From Straminergon stramineum (lineage: Eukaryota; Streptophyta; Bryopsida; Hypnales; Calliergonaceae), in assembly GCA_963920665.1 (NCBI GenBank), contig OY987264.1, forward strand, positions 23,044,906 through 23,108,905: a stretch of 64,000 nt of DNA, given 5' to 3'. Positions 35,754 to 48,921 of the stretch are shown here, piece after piece. Numbering within the stretch: position 1 is the stretch's first letter; the number at the start of each line of letters is the position of its first letter. Below the pieces are notes generated by a model. It saw only the letters and a list, made by a program, of their open reading frames with translations. It was not told the DNA's origin and did not search any database. The translations under genes and the position numbers were made by a program.

Positions 35754-37430
35754 GGCAATTTGCACACTATCATATTTGACTAGCATGTTTGGCTTAAATT
35801 AATTAAAAAATGCTAAATTTTCTTGCTAATTGTGGGACCAGAAAAATTAATCTACCTATAAATGTAAAGATGATTTGTTGAAAATTCAAAGAATGCAACA
35901 ACAATCCATTGAGTCAAATACCAATCTACCATCAAGAAATTTTTTGATGGAAAAATGAAGGAATTTGTTCATTGACATTTAATGAAAATGAAGAGGGAAG
36001 ACGTTGTTTTTTTCTAAATAAAATCCATTGTTGATCATGAATCCTTAAATAATAAGGGACTAGTTGAAGATGAAAGTTTGCCAGCTCATTTTTAACAATG
36101 TAGGAATTGCATTCAAAGGAGATCTTTAGACCTCATTTGAACATAGTAGAATAACTTTTTCCAAGAACCTTTGATCTATGAAAAATTGGGAAATCAAACT
36201 AAGTTTTATCTATAACAAACCTATTTGTGATTTTGAGGCTCCACAAAAAAGTCATGGATAAAAGTCAAAGCTCTAGGATGTTTGAAAATGTTAAAGAAAA
36301 TGTCCCTTCCAACCCTTTTCAAAACTTTGTCTATAACTTTTGATTGAAGGCTTGAAATCTCAAATCGTTTTTGGGAAATGAAAGTCATCTTGATTTTCTA
36401 CATTAACTTACTTAGATCTAAGTTTTTCAAAAAAATTAATTTCACTATGCCTAAATGAAGTCTAAAATTATACTTTGAACACAATTCTTGCTTTTGACTT
36501 AACTATGAACAATTCATCTTCTACCAATCCTAATTTGCATATCCCACATGCGTTGTTTTGCCTCCTATCACCCCACTTGTATAAACAGCTTATCCCTTCA
36601 TGTGAAGACATTCACAAGTAATTGCTTTTGAAGCTATTGTAGACAATTGCTAGATATTTTTGTATTTCTTGAATTCAATGTTGAATTTTGAATACAAGAA
36701 CCAATTCTAATTGGCTATACCCTTGGGCTACTCAACTAATAATTGACGAGAGCTCACATGGGGCAATTAATATATGCTTGTTCTTTATGGAGAAAGGATG
36801 AAAAATTGTTGTTTCTTCTTCATAAGCCGTTCATCTCCTATATTCCTAGTTTTTGTTTGATTATACAACCTAATATATTGAAATTAAGATGGTAATTTCT
36901 AAATTTTCATCGAACTAATTTTCTACTAGCTACTAAATCTCCCCATTCATGGGTATGTGACCTTTATTATAGTAGAACTGCCCATTACCAACCACTTAAA
37001 CATTTTGTGCATGATCTGAAGTAATGTAAGCAATGCAAATTTTCTACCATGTAGAACAATAGAAATCATGGGTGTTGTCAAACTTTCATAATTTTTTTTT
37101 CTTAAATTGAAATTGTTATGAATTTCAGAAGTCTAAAGTTGACCTGCACCCATCTCCAACATGTAGAGTTTTTCATAACTGCTCATGCAAAGACTAATTT
37201 GGCTTTCAAAACCAAGCACATGTGTTCTTGACTTTGATGGCTAAAAGATGGTCAGTAACCAAGAAACTAATGGTTAAAAATCAATCATATCTCTTTTGAA
37301 TTTCCTAATACCTATATATTGGCCATGGGACTTGGTTGGTAATGGGTGGTTCTACCACACCGTATTTTGTACAGGAAATATTGCTGATGGAGTGTTCCCA
37401 ATTCTTATCAAATTACTGCACGTAAATTAT
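35754..37430. other. AT-rich intergenic DNA, no gene seen
   Basis: Only short open frames are present. No domain motif, inverted-repeat pair or tandem array was recognised. Confidence 0.5.
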
Positions 37431-37434
37431 TTAA

Positions 37435-37804
37435 CCCCTAAACGATAGACTGGTCCCCACAAGGAAAAGGTGGGCTGAGTATTGTTCATTGTGCACTGAC
37501 CGTGGGAGAGAAACACGTTCATGAACAGTACCAAAGAAAGGGGAACTCTCGTTGCCCTCATGGAAATTGTAGGAGGGCAATCTATGACCTAACACCATGC
37601 ACGGGTATTCCTGTGTTCTGTCCTCCATGTCTATGCTCCCTAAAATTATGAATGCATCCAAATGACAGTATTTTTGGCCTTGCAAGATGTAGCACGTCTC
37701 CACAATTGTGTTAAAAAAATGGATGAAAAAATGCATTCCTACTTCCTACAAATTACTTTCTTGTTATTCATCGGATGAAAAACGTCCGCATCGGCGTTTG
37801 TGGG
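37435..37804. mobile_element. TTAA-flanked element, family E, 370 bp
   Basis: The left end CCCCTAAACG and the right end CGTTTGTGGG form imperfect inverted repeats. They lie exactly between TTAA copies at 37431-37434 and 37805-37808. The right subterminal block (GGATGAAAAACGTCCGC) is shared, inverted, with the left end of family D. The interior is GC-richer than the flanks but carries no recognisable protein. Confidence 0.85.
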
Positions 37805-38254
37805 TTAACTTAGTACAGTACATGAGGGCTACAGTACTCCATTGAACTCCACTTCAAACCACCTTCTGAAGGGTACATCTTTAGAAGGTGTTTAGTTACT
37901 GCAGAAGTAGAAGCGGAAGCAATTTGACTCCAATTCTGCAAACGCTTGTACACGGTACTCTTTTTCATTCACATTATTAATAGTATGACTTTTTCAACAC
38001 ATGGATTGAAACACTTTTACAACATTCATGCTCAAGTTGCTTGCTAAGTTAGTGGCTCTTGTTGACTTCGTAGTGGAGGCGAGTCCATTCATTCTTTCAT
38101 TTACACCTAACAGTTAAGCCCTTCGGAAATGATGTAAATAAATAAAACTTTGACAGGTCTATTTGAGATGCAATCGAAGGATCTTATACTGAACTCAGGT
38201 GGGTGAGTTGTGAGAAATTTTCATGAATAATGAACTCATGGATTCAATGATTAA

Positions 38255-38473
38255 GGTAAGAGCACCCAATGGTGTCCTTGTACCCAATTGTGTCAGATTC
38301 TACATAGCATAATCATTTCAGGTTGTAAATGTAAGTAGCCAGTACATATAGCTTATTTTTTTGACCTAAAATGATAAGAGGTCTACAGTCTAGTTACATT
38401 TATGTTCTAGAATGAATTCCTGACGTAAAATCTGACGCAATTGGATATAGGGATGCCATTGGGTGCTCTTACC
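38255..38473. mobile_element. MITE, 219 bp, about 45-bp terminal inverted repeats, TTAA flanks
   Basis: The left end GGTAAGAGCACCCAATGG and the right end CCATTGGGTGCTCTTACC are perfectly complementary for 18 bases, and pairing continues to an AATTG.GTCAGATT block. The element lies exactly between TTAA copies at 38251-38254 and 38474-38477. The terminal sequence differs from the CCC-type elements, so it is either a different TTAA-targeting family or a Harbinger-type MITE whose TAA/TTA duplication happens to give TTAA on both sides. Confidence 0.88.
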
Positions 38474-38477
38474 TTAA

Positions 38478-41400
38478 ATATAGCATTTAAAGTAGAAATC
38501 CAGATTTTTTCAGATTTTTTCTCTAACTATAGTAAGGTGAGTACACCCCAAAGTGCCACTAATTGGTACTGTGTCTAGTTACTATTATTAGGCTATTCAA
38601 AATTTCATATTGTCTTGTTGACAAGTAAAAGGTTCCAAGGCACCAAAGAACTTGCCATTAGGATACAGTTTGCAAAAGTTATGGAGGGTCAAAGGTTGTT
38701 TCTAAAAACTTTTCTTCCATATAGGTACATAATTGATTTTGGAGATGTACATAGTCTGAAGATGACGATTTAAGATCAAGTGCCATTTTGAAAGTGCCTA
38801 CCATAGACTTTGACATTCAACATATAATGATGCAAGAGAGCTAAAAATTGAGAAACTGTGTTCAAGTGAAATGTGATTGAGTCCCCCTCCAAATGACATG
38901 GGTGTTTTTCAATTTTAGAGATGTCAGAAGCTACCAATTTGGGGGGGATTGACCATAAGTGAAAATGAGTTTTTTTTCTAACTTCATGCTTATAAAAGAG
39001 TAGTACACAAATTATTTATGAAAATATGTGGATTCCAAGATTATAATGTTTAAAGTTGAAAAAAAACTTGTTCACAATATAGTATACTAGGGTTAGTAGA
39101 ATTCAAGCCCTCTTGGAGTGAGATTTTAGCCTCCATATCATTAAGTACTATGCTTTGTTAGGTACTGACATGCAAAATTTTAGAAGTAAATAAGGGATCC
39201 ATCATACTCTAAATCTCCTTGGACACAAGATGGTGAGAGAGGAGGTCACCTAAATTAGCAATAGCCTAGCCAAATTTTGATGATTTCTTCTATAGTGAAG
39301 AATTTTTTTTTGAAATCCGAATAGTATAAATATACAATAGATCCAAACATATAGAATATGTGGGAAAAAATTTCAAAACTTTGACTATGCAAATTGCAAG
39401 ATTGAATTGTTTGCAATTTGAAAAACATCATTATTTTTTCAAACTTGCCCATCTAGGGTAGCAAAAATTTTGATTGCTCTAGGAGTGAGATTTTTGTATT
39501 CTTGACGATTGCATACTATATAATATGAGGTACACACATGCCAAAATTTAGAAGTATAAAAGGGATTTAGCAAAAGATGTCCAAACTTCCCAATATTTTC
39601 CTATCAACATTATTTTTTATCTAAAAATAAAATAAAATATATATAGAGTTTGCCAAAGCTTATTTTTTTTAAAATAAATGAAAATTTGGTAGGGAGGTGT
39701 TGACCTATTTTCTTCACTTTTGGTAGTTGAAAGGATCCATAGTAAATGCTTTATGGGTATATATAGATCTAATCAATTAGAATCTAGGTTAAATAAAAAT
39801 AAAAAAATAATTTGATATCTAGTTTTGGTCTTCAAATACAAAAAAACTTGTAATAAATTCACCAACACCAAGATGCCCCAAAAACCAAAGACCCACTTTG
39901 GACTTCAAGGGTTGATGATTTCCTAATCATGTATTTTGTGTTAAATAACAATTGGAGGAGTCATGGATATGCATTTCCACATTTTCTCTCTAGAAAAACA
40001 AGAAATGTAGCCTCCACATATTCTTAATTTCCATATTCAATAAATCAATTAAAATCCAATTTTGTAAACATTGAAGACAAAAAGGAAACACAATAATTTT
40101 GCTTTGGAACTAAATACAAAAGAACTTGTCACCTAGTTCTTTATTCTTGTCCTAAGAATTATAAAAGTTGAAGAAAATAAGGTAAATTTAATATTGACCT
40201 TTTTGTTAAAATCAAGAAGCAATCTTTCTATATTCATACCAAAAATGTACAATGTTTGAACATTGGATCTCAAGGTTGATTTTGAACATGCTATTCATAA
40301 GCACCTAAATTTTTGTCACTTAATTTCCAAAATATAAATGCAAAGATGTATATAGATGTATATTTCAAATGCCACCAAGCCCCATGAAAAGCCAAGAAGA
40401 TTTAATAAGAATAAATATGAATCTATAAACAATGACTTGTGTTGATGCTTTTAGAAGTATATTTTGTAAGAATTTTTTTTTAAATCCAATAGATTCATTG
40501 AAATATCTAGTGTTGTTAATTAATGATGGTAATAGAATTTGAATAAAATTTTGGTCCACTTTGCATAGTTAAATGGACTTGAAAAATAGATCATGTTAAG
40601 GCCTACATTTTAAAGTGGCCTTAACCCCTCAAGGATTAAGAGATCACAATGTATCCTTTTAAAATTTTCAATGACAAATTATAAGTAGGGTGAAACAAAT
40701 CTCAACTTTTTGTAAAGTAGGATCTTGTAGAGTAACTAGTTGACATACTTGATGCATTTTCCAATTTTCAAAATTTAAATGTGAGAATTATATAAAAATT
40801 TCCTTAGGAAATGTTGTCTAATAAAACTGCAAGAAAAACTAATTTTTTTCCAATGAAAAGAATAGTAGGGATGGAATAGAACATTTTCTTGGACATTTTT
40901 GGTCTTGATCCTATACAAACAAATTGGGTATGAAGAATTTATTTTCAAAGTTTTAGCAATTGTAAAAATACAAGGCTCAATTTGGTTAAGTGAAGAACAC
41001 AAAATAATCAGAATGATTCCAATTTTTTTGAAGATGTTCCAAATAACATACTAATAATATCAATTATCAAATTTCAAAATTGATGCATATATAAAAAGTT
41101 AAATTTTGTTAGGATCCAATTTGATCAATTTAGGCTTTTTACTCTTTCTCCTTAAAAATGTGTATAAATTTGAGATATTTATGTTCTTTTCTTTAAAATT
41201 AAAAGATATTTTCCATGTGGGGTAGCTTCATGAAATTTTTCAATACTTCATTCTCACTTATCTTCAAGCCAGAGGTAACTTATCCTTCTTCTCTTCAAAT
41301 CATGCAAAGAAAATCCCAAACTTCCAAATGTACACAATGTGCTTGTAAAGCAACAAGCAGATACATCTTGAAAATTACAAAACAAAGGCTAAATATGGAA

Positions 41401-41520
41401 TTGTCACAACATTAAAAATACAGATAAATATGGATAAGAGAGAGCACCAAGATGGCAATCACTTACAATCCAATGAAGCACTGTCAATATTTCAATATTC
41501 ACCCATCTTTTTGGCCCAAC
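38478..41520. other. AT-rich intergenic DNA, no gene seen
   Basis: Three kilobases without a supportable gene. A TTAA followed by CCCCTCAAGG at 40621-40634 and a CAAGGG followed by TTGA at 39906-39915 look like isolated termini of TTAA-type elements, but they do not pair. Confidence 0.5.
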
Positions 41521-41649
41521 AAATGCTATATTGTTCTAATCATGCCGATTTTTTCATCCAAAATTGACAACTTCATTCATATTATAAACAAAAATGTACA
41601 AATTTTGACAAAAAAGGACTAATTTTATTTGGTGAAAGTTGGTAGAAAA

Positions 41650-42200
41650 TCTATGCCTCAAGGTAGGTTGTTTGTTTGTTTGATACACTGAGATATAAGA
41701 AATCATAGAGTGTTTGGCGGCGCTCTTGATACCACTCAAAAGCTCTTGGCAAGGAGGGGTGCCTGGACTTTCAAAGTGTGAAAGTGTTGAATTTCAAATT
41801 TTTCTATGAATCGAAAAATGAAATGAAATTACATTTAATTTTGAAAAATCCATAACGCCACAAAACAAAAGCCCTTGCATTCCTTTGTACATAGAGTTTT
41901 CTCTTCATGCCAATTTTGTGGTGTTTGGACCTACATTGTGAAAGGTATGGATTTTAAAAATTAAACAATTAAATTAAATTGTCTTCTATTTTGGAAAATC
42001 ATAAATTTTACATCACATATCCAAATGCTACAAAACAAAGACCTTGCACTCTTTTATGCCTAGAGCTTTTTATTCCTACCACAAGCGCAACCTCTCACAC
42101 CGCAACAAAGCCCTTGCACTCCTTGGTGCATAAAAAATATTCAATTTTGGAGTTTTTTAAAATGAAAAATGAAAAATGAAAAAATGATTTTTACTTTTAT
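41650..42200 (+). repeat. Dispersed repeat R1, copy 2
   Basis: It shares with 4590-4990 (inverted) the segments GTTTGTTTGTTTGATACACT, a CACAAAACAAA.CCTTGCA block and CACATATCCAAATGC. Within this copy the CCTTGCA(C/T)TCCTT motif occurs three times (about 41873, 42043, 42113), which suggests internal tandem structure. No coding capacity. Confidence 0.65.
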
Positions 42201-42234
42201 TTTAACTATGGCAACGACATAGGGCATACTAGTT

Positions 42235-42480
42235 TATATCTTAAATTAGGTTGTTTGTTTTGTTTGTTATGGTGAGATCTCTTGGACCGTGTGTCCCTAA
42301 ATTGGGTTCTTCGTACCGTCAGAAAGCCCTTAGCTAAAGGAGGGGTGCATGGGCTATGTTTCATGGTGTTTTGACTCACGATAGAAAATATATTGAATCT
42401 CGAAGTTTTTATGAATTGATAAATTAGAAGATTCCTTGTACTTTCATTTTGGCTGTAGCAACGGCACATGGCAGACTACT
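42235..42480 (+). repeat. Dispersed repeat R1, partial copy 3
   Basis: It starts with a GTTGTTTGTTTTGTTTGTTA segment, then GAGATCTCTTGGACC, and continues with a GCCCTTAGCTAAAGGAGGGGTGCATGG segment like that near 41740. It directly follows copy 2 in the same orientation, so a local tandem duplication is likely. Confidence 0.55.
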
Positions 42481-43100
42481 TTATTTTGAAACCATCGTGC
42501 AATTTAACCCCGTTGGAGAGGAAAAAAAGACAGTGTTGCCGTCATGCATTTCAATGTTGACTGAACCCCAGTAACGTATACTTGGGACTTTCACTCGATG
42601 TAAGCTTACTGTACCAAGCGACCTTCCACACTCTAGTCGGCATTCGGCAAGAGGTCCATCTACAAGAAATATACTGGATATGGGCGACAGATGATCCCTA
42701 CCTTGACATTCGAGTTGAAAATGTTTGCGATTTGGAAATGAGACAGCTGCTTCCGTCGTTTGAATCATTGATGTTGGGTCCAAGTCGTCACACGCAACAA
42801 TAATGTCGTGGCGAAATTCCTGTGCAGATGGAGGCTATTCCTGCCAGAAATTCGGTCACTTCTCCTCAAAACCGGTACTACTAGGGCTCAGATGTTACCT
42901 CCGTCTAAGATAAAACATCCGCAAAGTTTCAAAGGACAAGATGAAATTTCAGGAATTCTCGGTTGCCCCACACCGACAGTTCCACGAGGCCTCGTGGAAG
43001 AAATCACTGAACCTTGGAAGAAGAACTGAAGGAGAACTGGATCCGGCAGTTCGTGACACCATACGCGGATTTGTTGGTTTTCTTTGAGCATCTGGACGTT
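42481..43100 (-). other. Possible coding relic, family not recognised
   Basis: The block is GC-richer than its surroundings and open over long stretches on both strands. On the minus strand 42783-42481 gives 100 codons with beta-strand-like text (IFLVDGPLAECRLECG, VKVPSIRYWGSVNIEM), preceded by another open stretch (43091-42888, GTVGVGQPRIPEISSCPLKL). The pieces are in different frames with stops between them. I recognise no domain. It could be an exon or a decayed gene. Confidence 0.3.
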
Positions 43101-44873
43101 TAATTATCTTGGGGGAGTTTTGACACTAACTTATGTTCCAAGTCTCAACTTTCTAAGTCCTGGTGCAAGGCCATTTCGGGGTTGTAGAAGGTGATTAAAA
43201 AGTAAGAAATGTGGGATTTGGGACTCATATGTAGTGTGAAGGCTGAAGTTCCAACTCTTGTCTCTTGTAATATATTAAATAGCAATCAAGTGATCAAAAA
43301 TGGTCAAGAAGTCAAAAAGTTGTCTATAGAGCACTTTTAGCATCAAAATTTGCATTGGACAGTTTTGGAAGAAAAATTCAGCCTACAAGGATGCCTTATG
43401 TGCTATTTTCTCTTCATTTTATATTTCAAAAATTTGTTGGGATTAGAAGCTCAATTGGGTTTCTATTTTGGTAGACCCCATTTGGCCTACAAGTCCCACT
43501 TCTTTGGTGCCAAAACTTCCAAAAAATATTGCCATGTAGGCATTTGGGAATGATAGTGTGGGACTTGAAAATTGGGACATAGTGTGAATTGTGAAGCCTA
43601 AAGCCCTTGTTTTTAATTCTCTATCAATCAAAGTTTGAAAATTATATGGGATTTGGGATTTGGGATATACTAATGTGAAATGGCCCTTACTCTTCAATTG
43701 CAAAGACCTAACTAAAGTTCCCAAATTTGTGCATTAGAATTGATGGAGGCATTATTAGACCCTAAATGATCTATAATACATTTCATTTCTTGGCATTTCA
43801 AGTGTAGTTTTGAACATGATAATTATGGTGTAGAGTTTGATTTTTTGGAGTCAAATTGAGATTATTACTCTATCAAGAAGGCATGAGTACAAAAATGATC
43901 ACAAATTTGCAAATCTATTAAACATTATAATATGTGTGTTACAATTCTCTTTTATGCTTGAAAGTGGCAAGGACTACAACGACTTTCTAGTGTCGCCAAA
44001 TGCAGAAAGCTTACTCAAACGCTGCTCAATTGTTTTTGCACACTACATACCTACGGTGTCAGTGTCGATGTCTATGATGGTTTGCTCCTTCAATATCCAA
44101 AATTTCCAAAAACATTTGAGAGTAGGTGGCTCCAAAAACGCTACTTCCGCTATGCAAATGGAAACCACTCTTAGGTGACTCATCCTTGTTACAAGACAAC
44201 ATTGCTTCACACATGCCCTTGAATTGGTAGTCAATCATTGCAGGATATCCACTCAGCAAATCACGGCAATATTGGTCACCAGTGGCCTAGTGGTGAGGTT
44301 GGTTAGGGGAGGAACACGTGAAACAGACACTTATTAGAGATGACATGATCATGAGGGTTTGTGTAGAAAAAAATGTTGTCTACGGGTTAAGAAATGGTTT
44401 AGGAAACCAACAAAATTGGTTTTGTATTTTTTTGAGCTTGTATGAATATTATATAAACTTTTGAAAACAACTTCATAGATGCACCTATTGTGGACACTAT
44501 CTTAACATTAAAGCAGGCACAAAAACATCCAAAAGCAACACACTCTAAACTCAAATCAAGTGCTAGTGATTGGCTACTTCTTGAAAGAGTGGCAAATTCT
44601 TGGAACCCGACCTATCTACTTTAGAAACCCACTTGTCTACTTTGGGTCCACGAGCCCTTGGATTTAGGTTGTTTTTTAGGTGTCTATGAACAACTTGTGT
44701 TACATTTGCGTGCTTCTACCTTACTTCCTCCGGAAATTTGAGGCTATGAGTGTCTCAGTCGATCACATTGAAGTCTTACTCCATCAACGTTGAACAATGC
44801 ATCGTAGCTCTAAACTGCCCATTCTATCCACAACTCTCAACCACACCATCACAAGCACAACGGTCAAGAAAAC
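43101..44873. other. AT-rich intergenic DNA, no gene seen
   Basis: No supportable gene is present. At about 44270-44290 a TGGCCTAGTGGTGAGG string resembles the A box of tRNA-derived SINEs, but no B box follows. Confidence 0.45.
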
Positions 44874-44875
44874 TA

Positions 44876-44905
44876 CTCCCTCCATCCCAAATTGATATTC
44901 TTATT
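44876..44905 (+). mobile_element. Stowaway-like terminus (single end)
   Basis: CTCCCTCCATCCCAAATTG directly follows TA (44874-44875). This is the usual start of Stowaway MITEs of the Tc1/mariner superfamily. No complementary right end was found within several hundred bases, so the copy is truncated or the match is chance. Confidence 0.4.
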
Positions 44906-47719
44906 TAACAAAAAGATCCGGATTAAGGCTAAAAATAACATTTTAAAGACCCATTTCATGCTATAAGTAGAGTTTGGTGCACTCCTAGCATCCTAGAAAA
45001 TTTGAGTTTCAGAGCCCTTTTCAAAGTATAGTTTTGGAGTATTGAAAAGTGAAAGTTTGGGGGCATTTTCAAAGAGCACCAATGGGCATTTAATTGTTGA
45101 GTGTGAGGTTGTCATTTTATGGGCATTTTAGCTCCATAAGGTTTCAATACTCCAAAACCCATTGCTTTTCATTCCTTGAAATAGCAACTAAACGTTAGGT
45201 GAGTGAAAAAGTCACAAACGACATAAGGTAGGGTTGACTTGGCTACTAACACTAAATCATTTTAAGTAAAAAGTGACATTGGTCTGGATCTCTGGAATGA
45301 AAAACAATGGGGTTTGTTGTAGTGCTTACTTGACAAAGTTGAAATTAGTGAAGTAGTCTAGAAGAACAAGATTTTTGAATCATAGATAATTGTGAATTTC
45401 TTTGAATTGGGGAGATTCTAACGTCAAAAAGTGTAACATACATCATGGCATTTTTTAGATCCAAATCCAAACACCTTTGGGGAATCAAAGCTAGAATCAG
45501 AATAATGGATCATGCTTTTTACAATGAATCAAGACATGTCAAACCCTAAGGTTGAATTTACACCAAAAACAAGAGGGCCAAAAAATTATGAAGTCTCCCT
45601 CTCCAAGCCTCTCATTTGCCATAGTTGAGAATTACTCCTTTGGATTGGTGTAAACCACTAAGAAGGTATGATATTGCAAAAATAAAAATAAGAATAAAAA
45701 TAGCCTTCTTTTTTATAGCAAGGACCCTTGCAGGCTTTCAATTTGACATACTTCCATGAGGTGAATTTGACTATAATTTTGTGTCTCAAAAGTTGAGGAA
45801 TTTTTTGCCACATAGGAAAAAAGTGCATTCCACATCATTGAATCTTCCTGGAGATCTTTGACCTCTCATTTCATGTTGTAAATCCATTTTTCAAGAACTT
45901 CTTTAGTTTATTGTAGCCAATCAGCGCCTATTTTTTTCCCTCACCTTTGGATCTAGTATGAACTAAGCCCAAGTACAACACTAAACTAAAGTTTGTAATT
46001 GTTTCTATTGACTTCACTATGGCCCTTTGGTGAATTCCTTCACATTGTCTCTCTTGTATGTGAGTGTGCATTGCTATTCTATTCTTCCTATGCTAAGCAA
46101 TGTAGCCAAAATGAACTTGATGTCAAGAAAAGTGATGTGTTATGGTCCCTTGTACATTTCAAAATCAATGATGAAAAGTTTTCAAATCTACTAAATAAAC
46201 AACTTCTCAATTGAGAATGTTAACTTTTTATTTTAAAAAAATAGAATAGCCTTTCATTTCTATACAACAACAAAGAATACAACAGAAAATTGGGGAACTA
46301 ATTGGGGATCTAAGGAATTGGAGGAAGTTTGGATGGAAGAAAAGTGCTAATTTCTACCAAGGTAAGTGATTGCCATCGAAACAAAAGGCATTTGGACATA
46401 CCAAATTGAAGAGAATTCCTCACTAATCTCAACTACCTATGCTTGTCACTATGATTATCATAGAACTTAAGAAGAAAGTTCTTCCTAGCCATTCTTGCAT
46501 GGATAGTGTGTTGCCAAACCAAGTGGCAAATTTGAAGAACATAGATGACCTTAGAATGTGGCCTTTTACATCAATTCATAATGAAAATTAGGTACCTACA
46601 AAATTCATTTGGTTTTACAACTAGAAGAAAGGAGAATCAAAGTTGCTAATCATGCCATGGTTCAATTTTGAAAGTAGGGGCATTTGACCGACATTTTACA
46701 AGAGAGGCCTATAGCAGACCCAACTTCTCTACTACATTAACCTCTAAAGTCTCATTGCCCCTTTGATAAACGAAATGGATTTTCGGTAGGCTTGTATAGT
46801 CTCAAATTTTGTCATGATATTTTGAAACTTTTTTCAAGATAGAAAAATGTATTAGCCTTTTGGAAATATAATTTTTATTTCAATTTGTGTGTAGAAGCAA
46901 AAGTTATGCCATCCTAAGGAAAATTTTTAACTTGTCAAACAACAACAGAAATCCACAAAAAATTGAAATAGAAAATATATTCTTTTATTTCTCATAGACT
47001 ATATTTTGTCTATGTGGAGAGCTTTGATTCATTCCATTTGGAATAGTTCACTTTTAGAGTTTTCTAAATAGACATTCCATCCCTTGAACTACTTAGAATA
47101 GAGCACATCTCTAGAGAAGAACTTTGCATATGTTTGTGACATTGATAATAATTTAGGGGCATGGTCCTAGTTTGGAAGTCCCGAGCGATTCAAACCTGCA
47201 ATAGGCTAGGGTCTCTCCTGCAATTAGGGGACTTCTTGCAGACTTCAAATTTTTTTTGGAAGTCCATAGGACTTCTAAGAAAATTTGAAGTCTAATTAGA
47301 GCCAATTCTACTGTGAAGCTCCCTTTTGTTTTGCAGTTTTTTGGAGCACTTTTAGCAAAATTTTTTTTGTAGTTTTTTTTGTAGGCTTAACAGAGGCCCA
47401 ACTTTAACTCACATGGGTTGATTTTTCAGGGATTATTGCCACTGTAGAGAGTTCTGTGCATTTTCAGGCCAAAAGAAGACGTTTCGCAGTTGTTCCCTGT
47501 TTTGGAAACCAGACACAATTTTGTTGAATATTTAAATACTGAAAATATTAATAAATTTTAAATTTTAAAATCTTTAAATTTTTTTAAAACATTATTAAAA
47601 TATCAATTAAAAAAATATTGTTTGACGTGGCCAAACACCAGCCATGTTAGATTGTTGATGTGGTACAATTCCCAAAGTTCTCCAAAGTCCCGAAACTCGA
47701 GGGACTCACCTCAATTTCA
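44906..47719. other. AT-rich intergenic DNA, no gene seen
   Basis: Short open frames only. A CCTCTAAAGTCTC string directly after TTAA (46731-46734) looks like the left end of a TTAA-type element. It is followed at about 47020 by a CTTTGATTCATTCCATTT segment related to family A, so a strongly decayed copy may lie here. Confidence 0.45.
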
Positions 47720-47722
47720 TCT

Positions 47723-48921
47723 CACTATAAGAAAAATGCGTTTTTGGTGTTGTTTCCAAAAAATGCAACATGTTTTATCAAACACCCTATATTGGATGAT
47801 AAATGTCTACAGGAATGTAAATTTGGTTTGATGTTGAGGAAAATGTAAGTGGCTAAGTTGGAAAACAAATAGATGTCACTTTAGATGGACATGTTCTTAA
47901 TGATGTTAGAAAAAACATGGTCATGTTTTCTTGTGATGTCCCAAAAAATATAGATTGTCACGTCAGTAAGTAGCTCTATTTTGACTTCTAGTAAGTTAGT
48001 AAAATTACTATGGTCTATGGTAAAACTTTGATCATATATGAAAACTTTAGGGTAAGGGCAACCACATGGTATGCTTTGAGAAAAAAGGAAAATGGTTGGA
48101 TGTGCATCATGGATGAAAAGAGATGGTCTTTATAAATGTGGGGTAGTAGGAAGTGAAACAATCCATATGGGATATGGAAAACAAGAATTGTGTTTCATAT
48201 AAGATGTCTGAAATAACATCCAAATGTCTAAAACAACATGTAGACATCTAAAACAATATTGACATGTACAATGATCAAGTTCCTATATTCTAATTATCCC
48301 ATATCTTTTGTCTCACCATGGACTGATAATGGATATAAATATGATGCTTTTATCCTTCATTCTCACTAACTTTCAAAGTAGTAATTTGTTCATTTTACTA
48401 TCAAAAAGTCTCTTGATGGTAGATGGTTAGTTTTTTGTAATTCATTTTTAATTCAATAATTTTTTTTTTGTTTTTATTTTATTTTTTATTGATCTTTCCT
48501 TATGAATAGGATATGCAGTAGTTGGTGTCTTCCAAAATGTCTAATTTGAAGTTTAATAAAGCAACACCAAAATTTTTTAAGAACATAAAAGTTTGTTGAC
48601 AAGGCTTGCCATGTTACTTTTCCCACCACCATGTTAGATGCCACATTAGAGATGGGCAAGATGAAAAAAAACACCATGTGGCTCTCATTGCCCATGTGGT
48701 GCTTATATGTCATCCACATGGCACATTTGGGTGAGCTTGAAAGGCCACATTATTTGTGATGTTAGAAAAAATCAAGCTCAAAACGGATGTTTTTTTCTAT
48801 GTTTTTGGCCTGTCGATTATAATGAATTTTAGGTGACATCACAGATGATTACTTCCATGTCAAAGTCAACGTCCCATTACATTTTTTATGACGTCCAAAA
48901 AAACTCGGGTTTCTTATAGTG
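47723..48921. mobile_element. CACTA-like transposon, non-autonomous, 1199 bp, TCT target duplication
   Basis: The left end CACTATAAGAAAAATGCG and the right end TTTCTTATAGTG are inverted repeats of 12 perfect bases beginning CACTA. They are flanked by the direct repeat TCT (47720-47722 and 48922-48924), the 3-bp duplication expected of the CACTA (En/Spm) superfamily. Inside are repeated GATGT(C/T), ACATCTAAAACAA and CATGTGG motifs and no transposase, so movement would need enzymes supplied elsewhere. Confidence 0.88.

Noticed and set aside
44265..44340. A-box-like TGGCCTAGTGGTGAGG, considered as a tRNA-derived SINE
   Set aside because: No B box follows at the proper distance, and there is no tail or flanking duplication.
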